Source: Ruminococcus sp. (GTDB lineage Bacteria > Bacillota > Clostridia > Oscillospirales > Ruminococcaceae). Taken from it: a stretch of 38,633 nt of DNA. This document shows positions 6,647 to 15,373 of the stretch, piece by piece. The DNA is taken from positions 1-38,633 of the forward strand of contig JAKSQT010000015.1 of the NCBI GenBank assembly GCA_024403995.1. Direction: 5' to 3'. A program made the position numbers and the translations under genes. Position 1 is the first letter of the stretch; every line of letters starts with the position of its first letter. Below the pieces are notes generated by a model. The model made no database searches. It was not told the DNA's origin and saw nothing but the letters and a program-made list of their open reading frames with translations.

Positions 6647-9600
6647 ATGAACAGTATCCGTTCCAAAAAATGCAACATTATTCGCAGATGTTTTGCTTTA
6701 ATAATTTCTCTTATGGTCATTTTTTCATGCAGTCCTGTTGAGGCAATGGCTGCAACAATAAATGGTTATCTTGAAAGCAGACTTGAATATCAGCAGATTG
6801 AAGCTTTTGAAAGTTCTGACGGTACGGAGTCGGTTGCACTTAACGGAAAAATGCCTGTAGGTGCAGAAGTTTCCGTTCTGCCAATCAAGAATACGGACAG
6901 TTCATCAGTATGTTCATATGATATCACCATAACACGCAACGGCAAAGAATTTCAGCCTGAAAAGGACGAACCTATCACAGTCGGCATAAAGAATATCCTT
7001 ATAGGTGCGGTCGTGGAGGCTGACTATACTCTCCGTCTCTGGCATATTCTCGATGACGGCAGCCGTGAAGAAATCACCGATTTTATCATAAACGGCGATA
7101 CAATAAGCTTTGAGGCTTCGGGCTTTTCGGTTTATCAGATCGAAAACGAAAACGATATCCCGCTCAGAACCTATGAATTTTACCGTGAAGGCAATCCGTA
7201 TGAGTTCACGCTCGATTCGGGTACGCTGAGCAGCGTTCAGACTATCAAGAGCGGTGAAAAACTTACTGTTCCGCAGCTCCCTGCAAACGATGTAAGTGCA
7301 GAGACACAAGGTCAGACATTTATAGGCTGGTTTGAGAGCAACGACGGAATATATCCTTCATCAGCCACAGCTTTTGACTTCTCGCAGGCTCAGAATTTTG
7401 ACACCTGCGCTGTCAAGAAGCTTGTTGCTGTGTATTCATACTGTGCATATATCATCTTCCATGAACAATACGATCCGACCAAAGGCTCATGGCCTGTTGT
7501 ATCAACAAGGCGTGGTGAGCTTGCTGACGGCAAAACGACAATTCCCGTCGGCGATATTTCGGTATCATACGATAGTTCCCTTGATACTGAGGAAGGTGAT
7601 AAATCAACTCAGAAGATATTTGTCGGCTGGTCAACAACCGCCGTAAAAAAGCCCGGCCATAAAGTTGACGAAAATGGAAACGAGGCAGTTCTGATATCGA
7701 CATATGATTACACGATATCGGAAAACGTTGATCTTTATCCTGTTTTCTCGGAGATTCACTGGGTAACTTTCGACACCTGCGGCGGCAATTTCCTTTCGCC
7801 TGTCTATTATTTCCCACATGATAAAATAACACAGCTTACCGTTCCGACAAAAACAGGCTATGCGTTCAAAGGTTGGTATACTGCCGAAACAGGCGGAACA
7901 CAAATAACAGATGCAAGCGGAAAAGTGAAACAAAGCGGCGGCATGACTATCGACAGTGATGTACACTATTATGCACAGTGGACTCCTTCTGATACGACAT
8001 ATACTGTTGTTATCTGGAAACAGAGCAGAAATGACAGATATGATGCGACCGAAAAGACATACGACTATGAAGCAAGCTATAAGATAAATTCAAAAACAGG
8101 CTCAAGCGTTTCTGTTGCCAATACTTACAAGAAATATGCGGAATATAAAGGAAAAGCAAGTTATACAAATCCTGATTTTCTGGGATTTTATTACGGAGGC
8201 TGTGACAATGCAAAAACTGTTGCAGGTGACGGTTCAACTGTTCTGAATGTGTATTATGACAGAGCAGAGGTAACTTATCAATGGATTAAGAATAATAAAA
8301 CTATTTACAAGATAACCGGTCTTTACGGACAGTCTTTTGGAATGTATGGATACTCATGGCTGACAGATGAAATTTATAAGTATCAAACATCAGAATTCTC
8401 TCCAATCACTTATCTGAATGGATTTACTCCGCTGACTGTTCAGGATGCTAAAAAAACTGAAATTGGTTCAATAGCTAAAAATTCGCTGAGTGGTGTTAAT
8501 GAAGCAAAGGAGTTTAATCTTGATCTTATAAAGTATGCATCCGTAGAAAAACAAGTTATTCATCATCTTCAGCTTCTTGACGGCAGCTATTCAGAAAATG
8601 ACCCGAAATATACTATCGTAACACCAAATTCTGTAAACAGATTGACAATAACAGATAAATTTGCTCCTGAATTTTTATATTATGGATATACTCACCCTAA
8701 ATTTTCAAATACAAATATTAAAACTGATGTATCTGTTGGTGAACTTGTAGATAACTATAATAATCCGCTCCATGTTTATCATAAAAGACAGAGCTATACG
8801 CTTGATTTCTATACTAAAGACTATCAGGATGATTTAGGTTCAAAATTACTTCTGTATGAATTACCGCTTGCTGGAATCGTAAATGACATTGCAGTTCCTG
8901 AACCTCCGCCCGGATATGAATTTGCAGGCTGGTTCCTTGACCCGACCTGTACCAAAGAGGCGGATATTGATTCGCTTACAATGCCCGGAAACAATCTTGC
9001 ATTATTTGCAGGCTGGAAACCTATAACATATGAGGTAACATTTGACCCGAACGGCGGCGAACTCTCAATTGAAAACAACGGCACAAAGGAATATCTCCCG
9101 ACAACATATTATGTGAATTACGGCGATACATCAATAAACAAATATGATGAGGCTTATGTCCACAGAGACTATATTGCCGCAGATAACGGTTCTTATTTCT
9201 ATCATACAGAGCCATATGACGGCAGTGACCCGCAGAAGGGCGGCAGGGCATACTATACGGACGATATTACCGATGCGACCGACTTATCAAAGACCTATAA
9301 GGAGGAGTTAGGCACATACAGATTTGCTGACTGGTATGAAGTTGATCCCGAAACGGGTGAGGAAACGATATACAACTTCAATCAGGCTATCACTCATGAT
9401 ACGCACCTCGTTCTTCACTGGAAAGAACTTGCAACATATTTTATAGAATATGACCCCGGCAAAGGAAATATCGACATCAACGACAGTAACGTTGAACAAT
9501 TCAAAACGCTCGATAATGCAGACTATGCCGACCATGCAAAGGTCATTGTAACACGTACTATCAATGATATCGACGGCCCGAATTTCGTAGGCTGGAAGAT

Positions 9601-12600
9601 CAGAAACGACAAGAGCGGCATTTTATATTATCCGGGTCAGAGCTTTGAATTTCAGTCAGAATTTGCAGAAGTACGTATCGAAGGCGATACGGAAAAGAAG
9701 TATATCGTCCTTGATGCGGTTTATGAGGAGATAGGAACTGCAAAGCTCACATATGATGCAAACGGCGGTACAATGGCTGTGGGCAAAAACCTCGGAACAG
9801 TCTACCAGAATTACAACAAATTATATGCAGACGGCGATGATCCGACATATGTTACATATCAGAAAGACACGGGAACAATAAGCAATATCCCGAACAACTC
9901 ATACATGAGACTTGCCGACGGAAGCGGTCTTTCATTCGTTGAGAACGGAACAGAATATGTTTTCGGCGGCTGGAATACAAAGTCTGACGGTACGGGAACA
10001 CATTACGAACCCGGAACTCTCGGCATTGTTGATAAGGAAGACCCATGCACTCTCTATGCGGAATGGAAGCTGAATGTATACTTTGACAAAAAGCGTACAA
10101 GTGCAGAATGGTCTGATCCTGAAAAGTGGACGGAAGAAGGCTATGACCTTCAGAATGGTGTTCAGCACAAGACAGTATTCTATAATTCTGTTTTGCAGAA
10201 ACCAAGTGATGCTCCGTATATCAAGGACAATGATAAGCTGCTGTTCCGCTACTGGACAGAGGAACCAAATGATGTTGAAGGCCCTGAACCGTTTGATTTC
10301 AGCAATCAGATAAAGCAGGACACATGGCTCTATGCTTACTATTCGGAAGTATTTGCTGATCTCTATGTTGTAGATGCAAGCTTGGTCAATCCGAAATATG
10401 CAGGGGATGAATGGTACGGCGAAAACGGAAAGCATATCATTTTCAAGGGCGCAGATGCTTTTGACATGAATACCAGAACCGACCCGGATAGCATGATAAA
10501 TCCGCAGAATGGCTATGTTTATGCTTTTGCGTATATAGGAGACTATGACAAAGAATCTGACCCTGAGATCTCGGAAAAGAACAAGATAACAAGTCTGAGA
10601 TATTCTCCTGAACTGGGCAAGATAGTCGTTAAATACGGAGAAGATACGGAAGAAAAGGTACTTCCCGACAAAAAGTCTGTTTTCCTTGTTTATTATCAGC
10701 ATCCGAAAAATCTGCCGATAAATTATGAGGAGGCATCAGCAAACGGCGCTCTTACTGACAAGACATCAAAAACAAAAACATCAGCGCCAAAAATAGCTTC
10801 TATTGGCGACAGTGTTTACGAGATGAAGAAGACAGTATCAACTCCTCTGACTTATCTGACCGATTACAGCTATGCTTCATACGCAATAGGCAAAACAGGG
10901 GCAACTAATATTTCGGATATGTTATTCGTTACTGATATAGCCAATGACATTCAGGTGAAAGACTCATGGAAAGGCATTGAATATTCAGTAGATAACGGTC
11001 AGACATGGTACAGTTCCGGTGACGATGTTCAGCTTTATGTTCTGTATTATCCTACAAAGCCTTGTATCATAAATCTAAGGGAGAAAACAATTGGAAATGA
11101 GAATGATCTGAAAGATAAGTTTGAGTATACTATCTCTATTCAAAATGTTACAAGAGAAGATACTTTGGTATACTATTATAAGAAAAAAAGTTCAAGTACA
11201 GCATCAGCTTCAGAAACCAAACCCGGAGTTCCTAAGAACAATGGAGCACCTGAAACTACTACAGTATATCTTTCAAACGATATGTCTGATTTATATACTT
11301 TGACTTATTCTTCACAAACAGGTACTTTTGGAAAAATGTCCAGTTCAACAGTAAAATATAAAAACACTGATTACTACTACAAGGAAGCAACTGTAACGGT
11401 TAATTATCAGGTAATAACCATAGTTCAGAACGAAGGTCAGTACAAAGAAAAAGGGTATTCAACTTATCATACTGAAAACGGCGTGACAGGAAAAGAAAAG
11501 CTGATATATACATTTTCAAGCGATACAAGTCAGAGCGAACAGAATGTACTTTTTGTCAACCAGCGTAAACCCGAACCTGTTGAGCTTCATGTTGCTGTTT
11601 CAAACGGTGAGTTCATCGAATTAAAAGATGAGTTCCGTTCGCCGAATGAAAAGATCTATATGCTGTCTTTGCCTGACGGAACAGCCGTTGATTTAGAAAC
11701 TCTTAATGATAAAAGCGGCAGTATCAATACAAAATCCGACACTTACGACTATTTAGGTATTTTCTATGCAGAAGAAATAAGAGGTGAATCGGATAATCAA
11801 CAGATCAGTCTCAAAAATATGATAAGCGTTGACAGCGTAAATTACAGATTAAACGGCAATGTTTATGAATACTATATAAACGGAAATGAGTCGCTTGTTA
11901 TTGATGATGAACACAAGCTTTATTATGTTTACTATCCGGCTGTAAATGTACACTATTATTATCAGAAAAACGACAATACTACCGAGAAAATAGAAACTGT
12001 TACAAGAAACGGAAAAGAGGTCGTTCTGAACGGGACAGCTCTTGCAACCGATCAGAAATTAAGCCTTCCAAACGGCGAATTCAATATTTCGGGAAATGTC
12101 GGAAGCAGCTATACCTATCCGCCTAACCTTGACTTTTATCAGGCAGATGGTACGTGTGAGGCTTTGTCACTCGTATTGCCTAAGGTCGGCATTAAAGATG
12201 AAAACGGCGTAATGGTAATGTCACCGACTTCTGAAATAAAGCTGAAGACAGTTGATGGTCTGATCTCATACAGCCTTGACGGAAAAACATGGGAGCCGCT
12301 TTCACGCAGCATAGAAGTGGATATCATCTATAAGCAATACAACTTCTTTGACCTGACGTTCACCAAAACAGTTGTGGGAGATGTCACAGACAATGCTTTC
12401 ACGCTTACCCTGACATCTGACAAGTTGTCAGACGGAGTGAAATATACCGCAAGTGACGGCAGAACTTTCACGGCTGAAAACAATTCAATTTCGTTTACTA
12501 TTTCACACGAAGATACAATTACCATTTTCGGACTTCCGAAAGGCGGCTATACCGTGACTGAATCCGATACGCCGACAGGCTGTATAATGTCTGCTGTGGT

Positions 12601-12829
12601 AAATGGGTATATTGCTGAAGTGGAAAATAATTCTTTCAGCGTTTCTCTTACGGAGGATTCAACTGCTGAAATAGAAAACAAAATACCGATCATCGCTGCA
12701 ACAGGCTATAGTGACAAGTCATTGCCGTACATGATAATGACTGCATTGTTTATGCTTGCCGCAGGTATAATGATAATTATTCGCAGAAAATGCAGGGAGG
12801 TGAAAAATGTTGATGAGCTTCAGATTTGA
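6647..12829 (+). CDS. Giant sortase-anchored surface adhesin with InlB-type B-repeats (pilus-associated)
   Basis: The product has 2060 residues from ATG 6647; an AAGGAGG site ends 8 nt before it, and an earlier GTG lies inside that site. A signal peptide occupies about 1-37 (ends EAMAA). Roughly seven to eight Listeria-Bacteroides (InlB B) repeats are spread over about 170-1230, recognisable by GGxF/GGEL cores and closing GW motifs (FKGWYTAETGG, FAGWFLDP, FGGWNTKSDG). A less repetitive Tyr-rich part follows. A SpaA/pilin-type beta domain near 1905-2010 starts FTKTVVGD and contains GGYTVTES, with Lys and Glu placed as in intramolecular isopeptide domains. The C-terminus has IAATG at 2016-2020, a hydrophobic helix and a basic tail, a variant cell-wall sorting signal. 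No thioester domain is visible. It is most likely the tip or ancillary adhesin of the pilus. Confidence 0.9.
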   Translation: MNSIRSKKCNIIRRCFALIISLMVIFSCSPVEAMAATINGYLESRLEYQQIEAFESSDGTESVALNGKMPVGAEVSVLPIKNTDSSSVCSYDITITRNGKEFQPEKDEPITVGIKNILIGAVVEADYTLRLWHILDDGSREEITDFIINGDTISFEASGFSVYQIENENDIPLRTYEFYREGNPYEFTLDSGTLSSVQTIKSGEKLTVPQLPANDVSAETQGQTFIGWFESNDGIYPSSATAFDFSQAQNFDTCAVKKLVAVYSYCAYIIFHEQYDPTKGSWPVVSTRRGELADGKTTIPVGDISVSYDSSLDTEEGDKSTQKIFVGWSTTAVKKPGHKVDENGNEAVLISTYDYTISENVDLYPVFSEIHWVTFDTCGGNFLSPVYYFPHDKITQLTVPTKTGYAFKGWYTAETGGTQITDASGKVKQSGGMTIDSDVHYYAQWTPSDTTYTVVIWKQSRNDRYDATEKTYDYEASYKINSKTGSSVSVANTYKKYAEYKGKASYTNPDFLGFYYGGCDNAKTVAGDGSTVLNVYYDRAEVTYQWIKNNKTIYKITGLYGQSFGMYGYSWLTDEIYKYQTSEFSPITYLNGFTPLTVQDAKKTEIGSIAKNSLSGVNEAKEFNLDLIKYASVEKQVIHHLQLLDGSYSENDPKYTIVTPNSVNRLTITDKFAPEFLYYGYTHPKFSNTNIKTDVSVGELVDNYNNPLHVYHKRQSYTLDFYTKDYQDDLGSKLLLYELPLAGIVNDIAVPEPPPGYEFAGWFLDPTCTKEADIDSLTMPGNNLALFAGWKPITYEVTFDPNGGELSIENNGTKEYLPTTYYVNYGDTSINKYDEAYVHRDYIAADNGSYFYHTEPYDGSDPQKGGRAYYTDDITDATDLSKTYKEELGTYRFADWYEVDPETGEETIYNFNQAITHDTHLVLHWKELATYFIEYDPGKGNIDINDSNVEQFKTLDNADYADHAKVIVTRTINDIDGPNFVGWKIRNDKSGILYYPGQSFEFQSEFAEVRIEGDTEKKYIVLDAVYEEIGTAKLTYDANGGTMAVGKNLGTVYQNYNKLYADGDDPTYVTYQKDTGTISNIPNNSYMRLADGSGLSFVENGTEYVFGGWNTKSDGTGTHYEPGTLGIVDKEDPCTLYAEWKLNVYFDKKRTSAEWSDPEKWTEEGYDLQNGVQHKTVFYNSVLQKPSDAPYIKDNDKLLFRYWTEEPNDVEGPEPFDFSNQIKQDTWLYAYYSEVFADLYVVDASLVNPKYAGDEWYGENGKHIIFKGADAFDMNTRTDPDSMINPQNGYVYAFAYIGDYDKESDPEISEKNKITSLRYSPELGKIVVKYGEDTEEKVLPDKKSVFLVYYQHPKNLPINYEEASANGALTDKTSKTKTSAPKIASIGDSVYEMKKTVSTPLTYLTDYSYASYAIGKTGATNISDMLFVTDIANDIQVKDSWKGIEYSVDNGQTWYSSGDDVQLYVLYYPTKPCIINLREKTIGNENDLKDKFEYTISIQNVTREDTLVYYYKKKSSSTASASETKPGVPKNNGAPETTTVYLSNDMSDLYTLTYSSQTGTFGKMSSSTVKYKNTDYYYKEATVTVNYQVITIVQNEGQYKEKGYSTYHTENGVTGKEKLIYTFSSDTSQSEQNVLFVNQRKPEPVELHVAVSNGEFIELKDEFRSPNEKIYMLSLPDGTAVDLETLNDKSGSINTKSDTYDYLGIFYAEEIRGESDNQQISLKNMISVDSVNYRLNGNVYEYYINGNESLVIDDEHKLYYVYYPAVNVHYYYQKNDNTTEKIETVTRNGKEVVLNGTALATDQKLSLPNGEFNISGNVGSSYTYPPNLDFYQADGTCEALSLVLPKVGIKDENGVMVMSPTSEIKLKTVDGLISYSLDGKTWEPLSRSIEVDIIYKQYNFFDLTFTKTVVGDVTDNAFTLTLTSDKLSDGVKYTASDGRTFTAENNSISFTISHEDTITIFGLPKGGYTVTESDTPTGCIMSAVVNGYIAEVENNSFSVSLTEDSTAEIENKIPIIAATGYSDKSLPYMIMTALFMLAAGIMIIIRRKCREVKNVDELQI

Positions 12830-12855
12830 TTTCACCTCACAGCAAAATTCTGACA

Positions 12856-12871
12856 GGAGGGATAAGCCTCC
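12856..12871 (+). other. Small hairpin between adhesin and pilin genes
   Basis: GGAGG, a 6-nt loop and CCTCC form a compact stem in the 109-bp gap, 68 nt before the pilin ATG. It lacks a U-run, so it is not a classical terminator. It could protect the 5' end of a processed pilin transcript, or be incidental. Confidence 0.35.
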
Positions 12872-12938
12872 ATAAATGAAACACCAGACATACTTATACG
12901 TACAAACAAAAAATGCGAATTATGAAAGGAAAGTAATT

Positions 12939-14249
12939 ATGAAAAAAATGTTAAGAAAATCTACAGCTATTTTATCATCAGCTCTTATCGCTTCAGTACT
13001 TGCAGTTCCGTCTTTAACTGCTTTTGCAGATGAGAATGATACATGGCCAAGCCTTTATGATAAAAATTCAACTACATTAACGCTTAAAAAGGATATTGTT
13101 ATCACAACAGAAGAAGATCATACATCTGAAACTGCTGTTGACGTTCCTGATATCATTTATACATACACAGTTGATCCTGTAGAATTAGAAAAAGATACAG
13201 TATCCGTAACTGACAGAGACGGCTATAAAGTAAATGTATCAAGCGGTGTCAAAGACGGTCTTAAAATTGGCGACGATACTACGGCAGCATTCGGCAACAG
13301 CACAACAGACAAAAAAACAATAAAGATCACAGGTGACAGAGGAATAGTAACTGATACATTTGAAATTACGCTTGATTCCGAAAAATTCAACACAGCGGGC
13401 ATATACCGCTACAAGATAACAGAAACAGCTGATCCGACAGATGTTGCAAGCGCAGGTATCGTTCGTCCGAAGGATTATACTGCTGTAAGATATGTTGATG
13501 TATATGTAAGATTGAATGAGGAAGGTAAAGCAGAGATTTACGGAACAGTAGTCTTTGCGGAAGATGGCGATGTAAAAGCTGAAACTACACAGAAGACTGA
13601 GGGCTTTACTGATGAATCCGATGTTACCGATCCAAAGGATGAAAAAGGTGATGACTGTGATCCGTATGAAGGCGAAACAGCAGTAAAAAACGGTCTTGCA
13701 GACACATATCCGCTTATGAATTATACTGTTAAGAAAGTAGTTGATGGAAATACAGGCACATTTGATTTTAAGGTAACTGTATCAGATGCAAATAATGTTT
13801 TCACATTTGATGGAGACGGCAAATCAAAAACTGTTTCCAAGGGAAGTGCTGATATAACAAAGAATCTCGGAAACGGTGGTACAATAGTTCTCAAAGACCT
13901 TCCTGCAACAGCATCTATCGCAGTTTCAGAAACCAATAAGGCTGCCAACAACTCAGCATACATGGTTACAGCAGAGGACGGCGAAAACGTTCTTATCGAC
14001 AATGATCTCATGGAAGCCGGCGATACAGGCACGCAGGGATTTGAAGCAACCGCTTTTGCAACGATAAGCGGCGATAAACTGACAAAGCATCTTAATGAAA
14101 CTGTGTTCACTAACACAGTCAAGGAAATTTCTGTAACAGGCGTTCTTTTCACAGTTGCACCATTTGCAGCACTCGCAGGCGTTGGTACATTATTCGCAGG
14201 TTTATTCATCAAGAACAGGAAACGTGACGATTCAAATGAGATCATCTGA
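12939..14249 (+). CDS. FctA-like major (backbone) pilin
   Basis: The product has 436 residues from ATG 12939 behind AAAGGAAAG. A Sec signal ends near SLTAFA (about residue 30). Two beta domains follow. The first (about 45-215) contains TLTLKKDI and GIYRYKITE. The second (about 250-390) contains MNYTVKKVVDG, SIAVSE and FTNTV. The Lys, Glu and terminal Asn in these positions are those used for isopeptide bonds in streptococcal pilin repeats. The tail ISVTG (397-401), VLFTVAPFAAL and a basic end closely resembles the sorting region of S. pyogenes FctA, which has VPTG followed by a TVAP-containing helix. It lies between the adhesin and the second sortase, so it is the polymerised shaft subunit. 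Confidence 0.9.
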   Translation: MKKMLRKSTAILSSALIASVLAVPSLTAFADENDTWPSLYDKNSTTLTLKKDIVITTEEDHTSETAVDVPDIIYTYTVDPVELEKDTVSVTDRDGYKVNVSSGVKDGLKIGDDTTAAFGNSTTDKKTIKITGDRGIVTDTFEITLDSEKFNTAGIYRYKITETADPTDVASAGIVRPKDYTAVRYVDVYVRLNEEGKAEIYGTVVFAEDGDVKAETTQKTEGFTDESDVTDPKDEKGDDCDPYEGETAVKNGLADTYPLMNYTVKKVVDGNTGTFDFKVTVSDANNVFTFDGDGKSKTVSKGSADITKNLGNGGTIVLKDLPATASIAVSETNKAANNSAYMVTAEDGENVLIDNDLMEAGDTGTQGFEATAFATISGDKLTKHLNETVFTNTVKEISVTGVLFTVAPFAALAGVGTLFAGLFIKNRKRDDSNEII

Positions 14250-14305
14250 TAGTCTGAACTTTTTCGCACAGGGAAATGCCAAGCTTTTGTGAAACGGAGG
14301 CAGAT

Positions 14306-15151
14306 ATGCTGAGGTCATGGAGAGCATGGACGTTGGCAGTACTGACGGCGCTGCTGATATTCTGTCTTATTTGCAGGGCGGCAGGGGATAAGGACGCTGT
14401 GCGTGAACTGAATGAGGCGGCTGTGCATCATGAAATAGTTACGTTGACAACAGCCGCCAAAACAGTTACTGTCACGTCCGTATCAGCCGTTGAAACAACG
14501 CAGACTGCCGTCACAGCCGCACCGACTGAGCCTGAGTATGCGATGACGGCGGCTGAACCGTATTTGTCGGAACAGAAAGCGGAATGGCTGAAAGAGCGTG
14601 TTAATCTCCTTGCCGGAACGTGTCCTGATTTTATAGGCTGGCTTTTCATGGCTGATACATCCATTGACAATGCAGTAGTGCAGGGGACTGACAATCAGTA
14701 CTATCTGACACACGCTCCTGACGGCAGAGAACTTGAAATAGGTACTATTTTCCTTGACTGCCGCTGTGACAGGCATTTTTCAGATGCTGCAAATATACTT
14801 TACGGGCATAATATGCAGTCGGGAATGTTCGGAGATCTCAGCTATTTTGAAGATGCTGACAGCTTTGAAAGTCACCGCTATGGCTGGCTTATGACACCAG
14901 ATCAGCTTTTTTGCATAGATTTCTTTGCAATTGCCGAGGTGAGCGCATATGACGAGCTGTTTGATGTTCCGTGTGAGTCTCAGGCGTGGATAAGCCGTGT
15001 TGCGGAAAATGCCGTGCAGTACAGGGATACGGACATCTCAGACAGTGACAGGTATATTGCGCTGTCAACCTGTTCGTCATTTCAGGACGGTGCAAGGACG
15101 TTTTTCACGGGAAAACTTATTCCTATAGAGGCGAACTATGCCATAAAATAA
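14306..15151 (+). CDS. Class B sortase, second enzyme of pilus operon
   Basis: The product has 281 residues from ATG 14306, which follows GGAGG by five nt. One N-terminal membrane segment (about 6-25) is followed by a Thr/Val-rich linker and the sortase B core: PDFIGWLFM, VVQGTDNQYYL, GTIFLDCR, YGHNM, LSTCSS and GARTFF. The catalytic set is His168, Cys256 and Arg264. It lacks the C-terminal membrane extension of the first sortase. As the last gene of the operon it may attach the finished pilus to the wall, or polymerise the pilin while the first enzyme adds the adhesin. The division of labour cannot be read from sequence. A terminator arm begins at its stop codon. Confidence 0.92.
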   Translation: MLRSWRAWTLAVLTALLIFCLICRAAGDKDAVRELNEAAVHHEIVTLTTAAKTVTVTSVSAVETTQTAVTAAPTEPEYAMTAAEPYLSEQKAEWLKERVNLLAGTCPDFIGWLFMADTSIDNAVVQGTDNQYYLTHAPDGRELEIGTIFLDCRCDRHFSDAANILYGHNMQSGMFGDLSYFEDADSFESHRYGWLMTPDQLFCIDFFAIAEVSAYDELFDVPCESQAWISRVAENAVQYRDTDISDSDRYIALSTCSSFQDGARTFFTGKLIPIEANYAIK

Positions 15152-15284
15152 ACGGAGAGAATTATAACGTTGATACTTATGTAGAGGTATATACTTATGG
15201 GAAACCCTTTTGAAAAAGGGTTGTCACGATAAATAGCAAAACTTCTATATGAGTACCAAACGCAAAAATTCTCTCCGTTTTTTT
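15151..15284 (+). terminator. Terminator of pilus operon, split by R4 insertion
   Basis: The arms AACGGAGAGAATT (15151-15163) and AATTCTCTCCGTT (15267-15279) pair perfectly over 13 bp and are followed by a T-run. The loop holds the R4 repeat copy B, so the normally short loop is about 100 nt. Confidence 0.85.
15171..15257. repeat. R4 palindromic repeat, copy B, in terminator loop
   Basis: About 87 bp with imperfect ends ATACTTATGTAGAGG and CTTCTATATGAGTACC in inverse orientation. Its centre, AACCCTTTTGAAAAAGGGTT, is a perfect stem-loop also found at 31328-31511. The part AAAACTTCTATATGAG is shared with copy A at the left edge. Confidence 0.75.
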
Positions 15285-15301
15285 GCGGTGGAATATTGCT
15301 A

Positions 15302-15330
15302 TTGACAAAATGATGCAAATCGTGTATAAT
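15302..15330 (+). promoter_or_regulatory. Promoter of metal-uptake operon
   Basis: TTGACA, a 17-nt spacer and TATAAT, a perfect sigma-A consensus. Confidence 0.85.
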
Positions 15331-15336
15331 ATGATT

Positions 15337-15351
15337 TGAAAATGATTATCA
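15337..15351 (+). promoter_or_regulatory. Fur-family (Fur/Zur) operator
   Basis: TGAAAATGATTATCA matches the 7-1-7 Fur box TGATAATNATTATCA at all specified positions but one. It covers the expected transcription start, which is ideal for metal-dependent repression. Which family member binds (Fur or Zur) cannot be decided from the site. Confidence 0.7.
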
Positions 15352-15373
15352 AATTCAAAAGAGGAGAAACAGA

